Shown: positions 28,146 to 37,348, numbered from the stretch's first letter. The stretch: 64,000 bases of DNA from Pseudomonadota bacterium (GCA_021849425.1 JAJZSY010000001.1:1-64000); one strand, 5' to 3'. Program-made: numbers and translations. Notes: generated from the sequence alone by a model not told the origin.

Positions 28146-29413
28146 TAACGCCTGTGGCTCTGGTTTTGGCAACCTTGGCGGCACTCGCGCTTGCGGGATG
28201 CAGCACCGCGCCACGTTCCGCCGCCAGTGGCGGCGCCGTTCCGTCGGCGCCCCTCGCGGCGCGCGCCACACGAACTCATGGCCCGGTGGCATTGCTCGTG
28301 CCGCTGACCGGACCCTATGGGGGAATCGGACATTCGATCGAGCAGGCCGTCAAACTCGCATTTTCAGCGCCTGGCGCGCCGAGGCTGGATGTCGAAAACA
28401 CCGGCGGCACGGCAACGGGCGCCGCCAGTGCCGCGCAGAACGCCATCGGCAAGGGGGCCGGCCTCATCCTCGGTCCGCTTACAATGGTTGAAACGCGCGC
28501 GGTCACGCCCATCGCCCAGTCAGCGGGCGTGAATGTCCTCGCCTTCACCAACGACGACAGCATGGCGCGCCCCGGCGTATGGCCGCTGGGCATCTCGCCG
28601 GACCAGCAGGTGGGTAGAGTCGTCTCCTACGCCATCGAGAGCGGCCGTACCCGTACCGCCGCGATTCTTCCCGATGACCAGTTCGGCCGGCTCATGGCCA
28701 CCGCCCTGCGCCGTACCACAACCCGCCTCGGCGCGCCGCCACCGCGAATCGGATACTACTCCTCGTCATTCTCAAGCCTGAACGCAACAACCCGGAACAT
28801 CTCGCAATTCGACAGCCGGGGTGCGGGGCTGATGGCGCGGATTCGTGCCGCGCGAGATCAGGACAGCGCCGCAGGACGCCGCCTCGCGGCCAAGCTGCGG
28901 AGCGAACCGGTTCCCCCGCCGCCCTTCGATTCGCTGCTGCTCGGCGCGACGGGCGAAGACCTCGCGGAGCTGCAAACCTTCCTCCCGTATTACGAGGCAG
29001 GCCCGCCGCAGGTGCAGCTGATGGGTCCCGCGCTCTGGTCCAGCCGGGCCAAGGCGATGGCCACGCATGAGGTCCTGCGGGGCGCCATCTACGCGGCGCC
29101 CGATCCTGCGGCAGGTCTGCCATTTGACCAGAAGTTCCAGGCAACCTATGCCGGCGCGATGCCGCCATCGATCGACAAGGTTGCCTTCGACGCCGCCGCG
29201 ATCAGCGTGCTCGCCGCGCATGAGGGCGGATTCAAGACCACCGTGCTGACGGAGTCCCGCGGGTTCTCGGGCACCGACGGCCCGCTCCGATTGCTACCGA
29301 ACGGTCATGTGGAACGCGGGCTCGCAGTGTTCCGGATCGAACCGGACGGGCCGAAAGTGGTTTCGCCCGCACCCCAGACATTGCCGTCGCCGGCACCATC
29401 GCCGAACACATGA
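28130..29413 (+). CDS. Penicillin-binding protein activator, LpoA-like lipoprotein
   Basis: A 427-residue lipoprotein: hydrophobic signal with lipobox 'ALALAGC' and a type I periplasmic-binding fold beginning 'HGPVALLVPLTGPYGGIGHSIEQAVKLAF', continuing with 'GLILGPLTMVETRAVTPIAQS' and 'TRTAAILPDDQFGRLMATAL'. This is the LpoA/YraM C-domain arrangement; LpoA activates PBP1A from the outer membrane. Pairing with rsmI in divergent or tandem order is conserved in proteobacteria. The N-terminal TPR domain of the E. coli protein is missing. ATG at 28130 is favoured by the immediate lipoprotein signal. Confidence 0.82.
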   Translation: MSRTTLTPVALVLATLAALALAGCSTAPRSAASGGAVPSAPLAARATRTHGPVALLVPLTGPYGGIGHSIEQAVKLAFSAPGAPRLDVENTGGTATGAASAAQNAIGKGAGLILGPLTMVETRAVTPIAQSAGVNVLAFTNDDSMARPGVWPLGISPDQQVGRVVSYAIESGRTRTAAILPDDQFGRLMATALRRTTTRLGAPPPRIGYYSSSFSSLNATTRNISQFDSRGAGLMARIRAARDQDSAAGRRLAAKLRSEPVPPPPFDSLLLGATGEDLAELQTFLPYYEAGPPQVQLMGPALWSSRAKAMATHEVLRGAIYAAPDPAAGLPFDQKFQATYAGAMPPSIDKVAFDAAAISVLAAHEGGFKTTVLTESRGFSGTDGPLRLLPNGHVERGLAVFRIEPDGPKVVSPAPQTLPSPAPSPNT

Positions 29414-29422
29414 CCTGACCGG

Positions 29423-30805
29423 ATGCGCCGACCGATCGCAACGATAGCGGCCTGGCTCGGCGGTCCGCCAGCCATCGTCCTGTCTGGGCTGATCCTTGCC
29501 CGCGCGATCCCTCTCTGGGAGGGGATCGGCTGGCTTGCCGGCTGCGCGGCCTGGTCGGTGGCAGCGGGCATGGTTCTGGCGCGCGATCTGCGGCGCTTCA
29601 GTGCAGCGCTCACCGCGTCGTCATCGCCCGCGGCGTTGCAGCTCGTAACGCCGGGGCTGACCAACCTCGCCCAGCGCATCATTCAGACCATCGCGACCGA
29701 ACGCGAAACCCGCGAGGCCGCCGCGACCAACGCGAATTACAGCCAGTCTCTTCTCAACCGCCTGCCGGACGCGCTGTTCCAGCTCGATGGTCTGCCAGGA
29801 TCGCGGCGGATCGTCTGGAGAAACCCCGCCGCGGTCAGGATCTACGGCGCCGAGGAATCGGCACTTCTGCGCCATCCGCAGCTGCGCGCCGCCCTCGCGG
29901 AAGCGGAGCTGGCCGATCAGCCGGTGCGGACCACCCTCTCGCTCGCCACACCGGTCACCCGGGATCTGGATGCCACGGTGATCCGCAGCGGCGATCTCGG
30001 CCGCGCGGCGCCCGTCTATATCCTGCTGACCGACCGCACCCGCGAACGCGAACTGAACCAGATGCGCGCCGATTTCGTTGCCAATGCAAGCCACGAATTG
30101 CGCACACCGCTGACCAGCCTGATCGGCTTCATCGAAACCCTGCGCGGCCCGGCCCGCGGCGACATCGAGGCCGTGCCGCGCTTCCTTGCGATCATGGCCG
30201 AACAGGCCGAACGCATGCAGAGAATCATTGCCGATCTGCTCAGCCTGTCGCGAATCGAGATGTCGGAGCATCAGCCCCCTTCCGAGCAGATCGATATCGG
30301 GCCCGTGATCCGCCAGGTCGCAAGCTTCATGGATCCGATCCTTGCGAAGGCCTCGACCAGGCTGACCCTGGATATCGCCGAAAGTCTTCCCGTGGTGCAT
30401 GGCGATTCCGGCCAGCTCACCCAGGTCATCGGCAATCTTGTCGACAACGCCGTCAAATACAGCGCGCTGAAGCACGGCGGCTCGGGCGGCACCATCACGG
30501 TATCCGTGCATGCGACGCCGGATGCCGACTTTCCCCAACCCGGCATTCTGCTTGAGGTGATCGATGACGGCCCTGGAATCGCCCGCGAACACCTGCCAAG
30601 GCTGACGGAGCGCTTCTATCGGGCGGACAAGGGACGCGCGCGCGCCGTCGGTGGCACCGGGCTTGGCCTCGCCATCGTCAAGCATGTGGTCATGCGGCAC
30701 CGCGGTCGGCTGGTGATCGACAGTGTCGAGGGAGCCGGCACGACATGCCGCGTATGGCTGCCCGCGGCAGCACCCGCAGTTCCGGCCGCACGACGCTCTG
30801 CCTGA
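29423..30805 (+). CDS. PhoR-type sensor histidine kinase
   Basis: The 460-residue kinase has two N-terminal membrane segments, a PAS-like region (about residues 105-205), the HisKA box 'ANASHELRTPLTSLIGFIETL' with phospho-acceptor His224, and HATPase motifs 'QVIGNLVDNAVKYS', 'VIDDGPGIA' and 'GGTGLGLAIVKHVVMRHRG'. The layout matches PhoR of the phosphate regulon, but there is no response regulator or pst gene adjacent, so its partner is unknown. Confidence 0.85.
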   Translation: MRRPIATIAAWLGGPPAIVLSGLILARAIPLWEGIGWLAGCAAWSVAAGMVLARDLRRFSAALTASSSPAALQLVTPGLTNLAQRIIQTIATERETREAAATNANYSQSLLNRLPDALFQLDGLPGSRRIVWRNPAAVRIYGAEESALLRHPQLRAALAEAELADQPVRTTLSLATPVTRDLDATVIRSGDLGRAAPVYILLTDRTRERELNQMRADFVANASHELRTPLTSLIGFIETLRGPARGDIEAVPRFLAIMAEQAERMQRIIADLLSLSRIEMSEHQPPSEQIDIGPVIRQVASFMDPILAKASTRLTLDIAESLPVVHGDSGQLTQVIGNLVDNAVKYSALKHGGSGGTITVSVHATPDADFPQPGILLEVIDDGPGIAREHLPRLTERFYRADKGRARAVGGTGLGLAIVKHVVMRHRGRLVIDSVEGAGTTCRVWLPAAAPAVPAARRSA

Positions 30806-30982
30806 TCTGCGATGCCGGCGGTTTCATCGGTTTCACGGTTCGGCTAAACCGCGAAACGCGGCACTGGCCTCGCCCGGATGCCCAGCCTTGCGTCCATGGC
30901 CATGGTCAGGACACAAAGACCCGTTGGCCATCCCGGTCGACAATGCACCAATGACGTTCAGAAAGATCGACCTGACAGCACG

Positions 30983-31870
30983 ATGGTCATCCCGCTTCGC
31001 CTTGCCGCCCTGAGTGTCGTCGTCAGCCTGCTCTCGCTTGGGCTTAAGGTGACGGCGTGGCGTGTCAGCCACTCCGCGGCGCTCTATTCCGACGCTCTGG
31101 AATCCCTCGTGAACGTCTTTGCCGCCGTGATGGTGATGGTGGCGCTCAAGGCGGCCGCCAAGCCCGCCGACCGGGAACACCCCTACGGCCACGCGAAGGC
31201 CGAACTGCTGAGTGCCGTCGCCGAGGGCGGCATGATCCTCTTCGCCGCCGTGCTCATCATCGAGCGCGCCGCAAGCACGATATTCGCGCCGCACCTGCCT
31301 TCGGCGCCTGAACTGGGTCTCGGTCTGAACGCGGCGGGCGGCCTGGTGAATGCCCTCTGGGCGCTGGCTCTCGGCCGGTCCGGCGTAACCCGGAAGTTTC
31401 CGGCGCTGGCGGCCGACCAGGCCCACCTCATGGCCGATGCCATCACCACAATCGGGATCATCGCGGGCCTGTCCATTGCCCTGCTCACCGACCTGCCGAT
31501 CATCGATCCGCTGATCGCCATGGCCGTCGCGGCGCAGATCGCGTTCATGGGCGGGCGGACAGTGCTCCGCGCCCTCAGCGCGCTGCTCGACCGGGCACCG
31601 CCGCCAGAGATGGTGAAACGAATCCATCGGCTGGTCGCCACCCACGCCGCCGGCGCGATCGAGGCGCACGACATGCGGGTCCGTGAAGCCGGGCAGTCGC
31701 GCTTCCTCGAATTCCACCTTGTCGTGCCGGGGACCATGACGGTCGCCGAATCCCACACCATATGCGATCGGATCGAGGGGGCCTTGAAGCGGGAGATGGC
31801 GGGCGTGATCATCACGATCCATGTCGAACCCGACCACAAGGCCAAGAACGAAGGAATATTGGTGAAATGA
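30983..31870 (+). CDS. Cation diffusion facilitator (CDF) family transporter
   Basis: The 295-residue protein has six predicted membrane helices and a cytoplasmic C-terminal domain. 'HSAALYSDALESLVNVFAAV' holds the metal-binding SDALE motif, 'REHPYGHAKAELLSAV' the signature HPYGH, and 'ADQAHLMADAITTIGIIAGL' the second HxxxD site. CDF proteins export Zn2+, Fe2+, Co2+ or Mn2+. ATG at 30983 is chosen over earlier in-frame codons because homology begins there. It precedes the cobalamin adenosyltransferase by ten bases. Confidence 0.88.
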   Translation: MVIPLRLAALSVVVSLLSLGLKVTAWRVSHSAALYSDALESLVNVFAAVMVMVALKAAAKPADREHPYGHAKAELLSAVAEGGMILFAAVLIIERAASTIFAPHLPSAPELGLGLNAAGGLVNALWALALGRSGVTRKFPALAADQAHLMADAITTIGIIAGLSIALLTDLPIIDPLIAMAVAAQIAFMGGRTVLRALSALLDRAPPPEMVKRIHRLVATHAAGAIEAHDMRVREAGQSRFLEFHLVVPGTMTVAESHTICDRIEGALKREMAGVIITIHVEPDHKAKNEGILVK

Positions 31871-31880
31871 GACCTGCAAG

Positions 31881-32438
31881 ATGGTGAAGCTGGATACGAT
31901 CGTCACCCGCGGCGGCGATGGCGGCGAAACGTCCCTTGCCGACGGGTCGCGCGTTGCCAAGAGCCACACCCGCATCGCCGTGTTCGGCGCGCTGGATGAA
32001 ACCAACGCCGCCGTTGGCCTGCTCCGCGTGATCTGCGCGCAGTCTCCCGAGATCGACCGGGTCCTCGCCGCGATCCAGAACGACCTGTTCGATATCGGCG
32101 CCGACCTCGCCGCACCCTCCGATCCCGCCCGTCCGTCGAGGCTGACCAGCGCCTATGTCGCACGGCTCGACGCTGCCGCCGCCGTGTGGAATGCGGATCT
32201 TGCCCCGCTGACCAGCTTCATCCTGCCGGGCGGAACCGAAGCGGCGGCCCGCGCGCACATCGCCCGCACCATTGCCCGCCGGGCCGAACGCGAGCTGGTC
32301 CGCCTTGCCGGCGAGGCGGAAATTTCAGAAATACCGATCCCCTATCTGAACCGCCTGTCCGACGCGATGTTCATCCTGGCCCGCCGGCTCAACGATGAAG
32401 GCCGCGCCGACACGCTCTGGCAACCCGGCGGCGCCTGA
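31881..32438 (+). CDS. cobO/pduO: PduO-type ATP:cob(I)alamin adenosyltransferase
   Basis: A 185-residue enzyme that attaches the 5'-deoxyadenosyl group to cob(I)alamin. The N-terminal ATP loop 'IVTRGGDGGETSLADGSRVAK', 'FGALDETNAAVGLLR', 'FILPGGTEAAARAHIARTIARRAERELV' and 'PYLNRLSDAMFILARRLN' are the MMAB/PduO signature. Salvage of cobamides is implied. The repeat element at 32452 starts 13 bp after the stop. Confidence 0.93.
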   Translation: MVKLDTIVTRGGDGGETSLADGSRVAKSHTRIAVFGALDETNAAVGLLRVICAQSPEIDRVLAAIQNDLFDIGADLAAPSDPARPSRLTSAYVARLDAAAAVWNADLAPLTSFILPGGTEAAARAHIARTIARRAERELVRLAGEAEISEIPIPYLNRLSDAMFILARRLNDEGRADTLWQPGGA

Positions 32439-32451
32439 GCGCAGGGTCGCC

Positions 32452-32554
32452 AGAGCAGTTTCCGATCCATCCGGATCGGATGCGGTGCTGTATGGTATTG
32501 ATAAACACAGCATCTTTATCCGATCAGACGGAACCATCTGATCGGATGATGCTC
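32452..32554 (-). repeat. Dispersed palindromic repeat, copy 3 (full-length, inverted)
   Basis: Full-length element in the minus orientation: A-stem (TCCGATCAGAT/ATCTGATCGGA-type, with AGCATC and GATGCT outer arms), linker TTTATCAATACCAT, and B-stem (TCCGATCC/GGATCGGA). It has several mismatches against the copy at 44280, so the two are not recent duplicates. It lies between two convergent genes. Confidence 0.75.
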
Positions 32555-32563
32555 GCGCCGGGA

Positions 32564-32959
32564 TCAGAGAAGATGGAAGCTCGAAACCTTGGTGCCGTTC
32601 AGGGTCAGGTCCGTGAGAACCTGATTGCCGCCCTGTAGCGTTACCTCGAAAATATAGCCGATCGTCGACCCGACCCGCTGCGTCGTCAGGTATTTGACGG
32701 CAAAAGGCTGGGATAGCGGGATCTTCGCGTCGATGGCGGCCGCCTGGGCCGGGAATTTCTTGCTGCCGACATGCGCCCGAAACGTCGGCGTCGTCGGCGC
32801 CACGAAGGATTTGTAGTCGGAATGGCCGATGGCCGAGAGCATCTGGGTCATGTCCCGCGTCGCCAGTTGCACCTGCGCGGGCTGGGCCCGCGCCACCGCA
32901 CATTGCGCCGCCATCGCGGCCAACAGCAATCCGGCCGCTACAATCGAAAACTTCATCAC
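32564..32959 (-). CDS. Small secreted protein of unknown function
   Basis: A 131-residue protein with a clear signal peptide ('FSIVAAGLLLAAMAAQCAVARAQ'), leaving a mature part of about 106 residues. No family is recognised. The mature part has a pattern of amphipathic helix and beta strands ('FAVKYLTTQRVGSTIGYIFEV', 'NQVLTDLTLNGTKVSSFHLL') reminiscent of small NTF2/DUF3887-type periplasmic domains, but this is not firm. It is monocistronic and convergent with the upstream gene. Confidence 0.6.
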   Translation of the reverse strand: MMKFSIVAAGLLLAAMAAQCAVARAQPAQVQLATRDMTQMLSAIGHSDYKSFVAPTTPTFRAHVGSKKFPAQAAAIDAKIPLSQPFAVKYLTTQRVGSTIGYIFEVTLQGGNQVLTDLTLNGTKVSSFHLL

Positions 32960-33096
32960 GCGTCCCTTCCCTGTGCGTTTTCCCCCCCATTATGAACGGA
33001 ATGCCCGCGTCCTCAAAGGGCCGACCACCTTCCCGGGCCGACCAAATTGCGTCCACACTGTCGCCTGCACCCTGACCGACCGAAGGAGACGGATCA

Positions 33097-33870
33097 ATGA
33101 CCGACGCTTTCCGTGGCCGCCGCGCCCTCGTCACCGGCGCTTCCAGCGGCATCGGCGCCGATCTTGCCCGCCAGCTCGCCCAGCGCGGCGCCGACCTCGT
33201 GCTCACCGCGCGGCGGCAGGACCGGCTCGAGGCTCTGGCCGCCGAATGCCGCCTGTTCGGCGTCACCGCCGAAACCGCCACCGCCGACCTTGCCGATGAA
33301 GCAGCCCGCCTCGCCCTGGCCGAGCGCTTCCCGACCATCGACCTTCTGGTGAACAATGCCGGGCTCGGCGTCTTCGGCCCCTTCGCCGAGGCCGAATGGG
33401 CGCGGACCGAGGCCATGCTCGCGGTGAACATCACCGCCCTCACGCATCTCACCCGGCTGTTCGCCGCCCCCATGGCGGCGCGTGGGTGGGGCCGGATCAT
33501 GATGGTGGCTTCGACCGCCGCCTTCCAGCCGGTGCCGCTCTACGCCGCCTATGCCGCGACCAAATCCTACGTCCTCTCGCTCGGCGAATCGCTGAATGTC
33601 GAGCTGTCAGGGCGCGGCGTGCGCACCACCGTGCTTTGCCCCGGCGTCACCGAAACCGAATTCTTCGACGCCGCCGGGCAGACCCGCTCCGCCTTCACCA
33701 GGCGCAGCGCGATGACCAGCGCCGAGGTCGCGCGGATCGGCGTCGCCGCATTGCTCGCCGGGCGCTCCAGCGTCGTGGCCGGGCGGAGCAACGCGGCGAT
33801 GGCCTTCGGCACCCGCTTCGCGCCGCGCGGCCTCGCCGCCCGCCTCGCCTTCCGGATGATGAAGCCGTGA
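33097..33870 (+). CDS. Short-chain dehydrogenase/reductase (SDR)
   Basis: The 257-residue classical SDR has the NAD(P)-binding 'RALVTGASSGIGADLARQLA', 'VNNAGLGVFGPF', catalytic Ser in 'MMVASTAAF' and 'YAAYAATKSYV' (Tyr-x3-Lys). The Arg in 'TARRQDRLE' after the second strand suggests NADP preference. Substrate is unknown. Its stop overlaps the GTG start of nrtR, so the two are translationally coupled. Confidence 0.88.
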   Translation: MTDAFRGRRALVTGASSGIGADLARQLAQRGADLVLTARRQDRLEALAAECRLFGVTAETATADLADEAARLALAERFPTIDLLVNNAGLGVFGPFAEAEWARTEAMLAVNITALTHLTRLFAAPMAARGWGRIMMVASTAAFQPVPLYAAYAATKSYVLSLGESLNVELSGRGVRTTVLCPGVTETEFFDAAGQTRSAFTRRSAMTSAEVARIGVAALLAGRSSVVAGRSNAAMAFGTRFAPRGLAARLAFRMMKP

Positions 33871-34763
33871 GCGGTAGCGCCGACCCGATCCATGCCGAGC
33901 TGATCGCCGTCGTCGTCGCCGTCACCGACGCAACACCGCGCGTCCTCACCCTGCTCGACGGCAGCGCCCTGCCCGCCGGCCCGCTCGAATCGGCCCATCG
34001 CTCGCTGCAGGCTGGGCTGCGCGACCGGGTGGAACGCCAAACCGGTCATCCGCTCGGCCATGTCGAACAGCTCTACACCTTCGCCGATGCCGGCCGCAGC
34101 CGCGCCGGGCGCAGCATCTCGATCTCCTACCTCGCCCTCAGCAGCGAAACACGGGCGCGGCTCGGCGGCCAGGTCTCCTGGCAGGACTGGTACCGCTACT
34201 TTCCCTGGGAAGACCGCCGCACCACGCACGATACCCCGGCGCGGATCGAACCCGGCCTGCGAAGCTGGGCGGGCGCGGAGCCGACGCGGCGCGCCCGCAT
34301 CGCCCGCTGCTTCGGACTCGACGGCGCGCCCTGGCAGGAGGAGCTGGCGCTCGACCGTTACGAACTGCTCTACGAGGCCGGGCTGGTGCGCGAGGCCGCG
34401 CGCGACGGCCGGCCGGCGCATGGCGATTTCGCCCCGGGTGACACGCTCGCCGCCGATCACCGCCGCATCCTCGCCACCGCGATCAGCCGGCTACGCGCCC
34501 GGCTACGCGCCCGGCCCGCCGTTTTCGAGCTGATGCCGGAGCGATTTTCCCTGCTCGATCTGCAACGCTGCATTGAAGCAATCGGCGGCCAGCCCGTGCA
34601 CAAGCAGAATTTCCGGCGCCTGATCGAAAGCCAGAACCTGCTGGAAGAAACCGGAGATTTCGCCAACGGCCCCGGCCGCCCGGCCAAGCTGTTCCGCTTC
34701 CGCAGCGCCATCCGCGACGAACGGGCCATGACCGGCAGCCGCCCGCCGCTCGCCCGGCCTTGA
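33867..34763 (+). CDS. nrtR: NrtR-type NAD regulator (Nudix-related, winged helix), GTG start
   Basis: The 298-residue protein has an N-terminal Nudix-like domain (about residues 10-150; 'ELIAVVVAVTDATPRVLTL', 'LYTFADAGR', 'ISISYLALSSE') and a C-terminal winged helix with the NrtR signature 'RFSLLDLQRCIEAIGGQPVHKQNFRRLIES' and 'GPGRPAKLFRF'. The Nudix catalytic box is degraded (LRDRVERQTG instead of REUxEExGU), so it should bind an NAD-derived ligand (ADP-ribose in known NrtR) rather than hydrolyse it. GTG at 33867 overlaps the SDR stop. It lies directly upstream of nadABC and two palindromes matching each other at 14 of 19 positions separate them. Confidence 0.9.
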   Translation: MSGSADPIHAELIAVVVAVTDATPRVLTLLDGSALPAGPLESAHRSLQAGLRDRVERQTGHPLGHVEQLYTFADAGRSRAGRSISISYLALSSETRARLGGQVSWQDWYRYFPWEDRRTTHDTPARIEPGLRSWAGAEPTRRARIARCFGLDGAPWQEELALDRYELLYEAGLVREAARDGRPAHGDFAPGDTLAADHRRILATAISRLRARLRARPAVFELMPERFSLLDLQRCIEAIGGQPVHKQNFRRLIESQNLLEETGDFANGPGRPAKLFRFRSAIRDERAMTGSRPPLARP

Positions 34764-34769
34764 CCCTAT

Positions 34770-34788
34770 TATACTCACATCCACTATA
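34770..34788 (+). promoter_or_regulatory. Probable NrtR operator, box 1
   Basis: TATACTCACATCCACTATA, an imperfect palindrome with TATA arms (TTATA/TATAA if extended by one base). It overlaps a candidate promoter (TTGACC at 34760, TATAAA at 34785), so a bound repressor would block transcription. It matches box 2 at 14 of 19 positions. Confidence 0.65.
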
Positions 34789-34833
34789 AAGATCATCGAT
34801 ACGGCTAAATTTCGGCCGTAAAACTGCTTATGA

Positions 34834-34852
34834 TATGCTCATATCGAGCATA
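34834..34852 (+). promoter_or_regulatory. Probable NrtR operator, box 2
   Basis: TATGCTCATATCGAGCATA has 7-bp perfect arms around a 5-base centre. It touches the nadA Shine-Dalgarno sequence AAGGA (34852-34856). Size and arm sequence fit the TAT..TC..GA..ATA type of NrtR sites described in Proteobacteria. Confidence 0.7.
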
Positions 34853-34863
34853 AGGATGTGGCC

Positions 34864-35841
34864 ATGACCCTCGCCGTCGCCTCCGTTCCCGCATCGCTCG
34901 CAGCACATGTGCCGCCCGCCGAATGGGCGCTGATGCAGGAGGACATCGCGGCGATCCGCGACCTCAAGCAGGCGCGCGACGCGATCATCCTCGCCCACAA
35001 CTACCAGACGCCCGACATCTATCATGGCGTCGCCGACATCATGGGCGACAGCCTCGCCCTCGCCCGCGAGGCGATGTCGGCGCGCGCTTCGGTGATCGTC
35101 GTCGCCGGCGTGCATTTCATGGCCGAGACGGCGAAGCTGCTGAACCCGGACAAGACGGTTCTGATCCCCGATTCCCGCGCCGGCTGCTCTCTCGCCGAAA
35201 GCATCACCGCCGCCGATGTCCGCAGCCTGCGCGCCCGCCATCCGGGCCTGCCGGTGATCGCCTATGTCAACACCTCCGCCGCGGTGAAGGCCGAGGTGGA
35301 TTACTGCTGCACCTCGGCCAATGCCCGCGAGGTAGTCGAGCACGCCGCCCGCGCCGCCGGGACCGACGCGGTGATCATGCTGCCGGACCGCTTCCTCGCC
35401 GCCAACACTGCGCGCGAGACCGCCATCCGCATCATCGCCTGGGACGGCGCCTGCGAGGTGCACGAGCGCTTCACCGCCGCCGACATCGCGCAGGTGCGCC
35501 GGCAACATGACGGGGTCGCCGTCCTCGCCCACCCGGAATGCCCGGAGGAAGTGGTCGCCGCCGCCGATTTCGCCGGGTCCACCGCCGCGATCGCCGACTA
35601 TATCGCGCGCCACCGCCCGGCCCGCGCCGCGCTGATCACCGAGTGCTCGATGGCCGACAACATCGCCGCTGCCAGCCCGTCCACCACCTTCGTCAAGCCC
35701 TGCAATCTCTGCCCGCACATGAAGCGGATCACGCTCGCCGGCATTCGCCGGGCGCTGGAGACCATGACCGAACCGGTGACGATCGACCCCGCCCTCGCCG
35801 CCCCGGCCCGCGCGGCGGTCGAGCGGATGCTCGCGATCTGA
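34864..35841 (+). CDS. nadA: Quinolinate synthase
   Basis: Condenses iminoaspartate with DHAP to quinolinate, first committed step of NAD synthesis. The 325-residue protein has 'ILAHNYQTPDIYHGVADIMGDSLALAR', and the three [4Fe-4S] cysteines appear in 'VDYCCTSANA', 'LITECSMADN' and 'KPCNLCPHMK'. ATG at 34864 is seven bases from AAGGA; GTG at 34858 is an alternative. The final residues RMLAI are part of a short duplicated segment that continues into the nadA-nadB junction. Confidence 0.95.
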   Translation: MTLAVASVPASLAAHVPPAEWALMQEDIAAIRDLKQARDAIILAHNYQTPDIYHGVADIMGDSLALAREAMSARASVIVVAGVHFMAETAKLLNPDKTVLIPDSRAGCSLAESITAADVRSLRARHPGLPVIAYVNTSAAVKAEVDYCCTSANAREVVEHAARAAGTDAVIMLPDRFLAANTARETAIRIIAWDGACEVHERFTAADIAQVRRQHDGVAVLAHPECPEEVVAAADFAGSTAAIADYIARHRPARAALITECSMADNIAAASPSTTFVKPCNLCPHMKRITLAGIRRALETMTEPVTIDPALAAPARAAVERMLAI

Positions 35842-35895
35842 TGAACGCGGATGCTCGCGATACCTTGATGCGAATGCTCGCGATCCCATGAACGC
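35827..35895 (+). repeat. Tandem repeats at the nadA/nadB junction
   Basis: ATGCTCGCGAT occurs three times (35827-35837, 35851-35861, 35874-35884), spaced 24 and 23 bases, and ATGAACGC twice (35841, 35888). The first unit holds the end of nadA; the last runs into the nadB start. The pattern suggests two tandem duplications of an ancestral overlapping stop/start. Confidence 0.8.
35841..35891 (+). CDS. Possible 16-codon minicistron between nadA and nadB
   Basis: ATG at 35841 overlaps the nadA TGA by one base and encodes [16 protein letters not shown] before a TGA that overlaps the nadB ATG by four. The peptide's tail repeats the nadA C-terminus (RMLAI). nadB has no Shine-Dalgarno sequence of its own, so ribosomes ending nadA could pass through this frame to reach nadB. 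Inference only: it may be a translation relay with no role for the peptide. Confidence 0.45.
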   Translation: MNADARDTLMRMLAIP

Positions 35896-37348
35896 CCCGA
35901 TCATCATCGGCGCCGGCCTCGCCGGCCTTGCCGCCGCCCTGGCCGCCGCGCCGCGCCCGGTGCGGCTGCTTACCGCCGGCACGCTCGATGCCGGCGCCGC
36001 CAGCCTCTGGGCCCAGGGCGGCATCGCCGCGGCGATCGGCGCCGACGATTCGATCGACCTGCACATCGCCGACACGCTCGCCGCCGGCGACGGGCTGTGC
36101 GACGCCGCCGCGGTCTCCCGCATCATCACCAGGGGGCCGCTCGTGATCGATGCCCTGCGCGCCCATGGCGTGCGCTTCGATGCCGGGCTGGGCCTCGAAG
36201 CCGCCCATGCGCGGCGCCGGATCAGCCATGTGAAGGATGCCACCGGCCACGCCGTGACCACCGCCCTCGCCGCCGCCGTGCGCGCCGCCCCGCATGTCAC
36301 GATCATCGAACACGCCCGCGCCGTGGCGCTCGATGTCGTGGAGAACCGGGTGCGCGGCCTCTGGGCCGAGACCGCAGGCGGCATGGTCCATCTCCCCGCC
36401 GCCGCCGTGCTGATCGCGACCGGCGGCGTGGGCGCGCTGTGGCGGCACAGCAGCACCCCGCCGGGCGCCGACGGCTCCGGCCTCGCCCTCGCCGCGCGCG
36501 CCGGCGCCGTGCTGCGCGACATCGAATTCGTCCAGTTTCACCCGACCGGCCTCGATTCCGGCGCAACGCCGATGCCGCTGATCTCCGAGGCGGTGCGCGG
36601 CGAGGGCGCCATCCTGACCGACGAGACCGGCCAGCGCTTCACCGACGAACTCGCCCCGCGCGACGAAGTCGCCCGCGCCATTGTCCGGCATCTCGCCGCG
36701 GGCCATCGCGTCACGCTCGATGCCACACATCTCGGCGCCGGCTTCGCGACCCGCTTCCCGACGATCGACGCCGCCTGCCGCGCCGCCGGGCTCGATCCCG
36801 CGCGCCAGCCGATCCCGGTGCGCCCGGTCGCGCATTACCACATGGGCGGCATCGCCGTGGACGCACGGGGCCGGACGAGCGTGGACGGGCTTTACGCCGC
36901 CGGCGAGGCCGCCTGCACCGGGCTGCACGGCGCGAACCGCCTGGCCAGCAACTCGCTGCTCGAAGCCTTCGTCACCGGCGCCGATGCCGGAACCGCGCTC
37001 GCCGGCGAACCCGATGCCACCGCGACAACCGCGCCCGCCGCCCCACCGCACCGCGCGGCGCCGCCGGCGCTGGTGCGCGACCTCGTCAGCCGTCATCTCG
37101 GCGTGCTGCGCGATGCCGCCGGCCTGTCGCACCTGATCGAGCGCCTCGCCCCGCTGGCGCCGGCGCACGATGCCGCGCTGATCGGCCTGATGATCGGCGT
37201 CGCGGCACTCGACCGCGCCGAAAGCCGTGGCGCCCATGCGCGGACCGACGCGCCCTGCAGCACCGCGCAGCCGCGCCATGCCAATCTCACCCAGGCGGCC
37301 GCCCTCGCCCGCGCCGCCGCCCTCGCGCAAAGGCCCCACGCCGCATGA
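35888..37348 (+). CDS. nadB: L-aspartate oxidase
   Basis: FAD enzyme producing iminoaspartate for NadA. The 486-residue protein has the dinucleotide fold '[16 protein letters not shown]', '[14 protein letters not shown]', '[13 protein letters not shown]', '[14 protein letters not shown]' and '[18 protein letters not shown]', all diagnostic of the SdhA/NadB family. Its stop overlaps nadC (ATGA). Confidence 0.96.
   Translation: MNAPIIIGAGLAGLAAALAAAPRPVRLLTAGTLDAGAASLWAQGGIAAAIGADDSIDLHIADTLAAGDGLCDAAAVSRIITRGPLVIDALRAHGVRFDAGLGLEAAHARRRISHVKDATGHAVTTALAAAVRAAPHVTIIEHARAVALDVVENRVRGLWAETAGGMVHLPAAAVLIATGGVGALWRHSSTPPGADGSGLALAARAGAVLRDIEFVQFHPTGLDSGATPMPLISEAVRGEGAILTDETGQRFTDELAPRDEVARAIVRHLAAGHRVTLDATHLGAGFATRFPTIDAACRAAGLDPARQPIPVRPVAHYHMGGIAVDARGRTSVDGLYAAGEAACTGLHGANRLASNSLLEAFVTGADAGTALAGEPDATATTAPAAPPHRAAPPALVRDLVSRHLGVLRDAAGLSHLIERLAPLAPAHDAALIGLMIGVAALDRAESRGAHARTDAPCSTAQPRHANLTQAAALARAAALAQRPHAA

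Noticed and set aside
34828-37339. Long minus-strand open frames opposite nadA and nadB
   Set aside because: They are antisense to clear, conserved NAD genes and have repetitive Arg/Gly/Ala composition.
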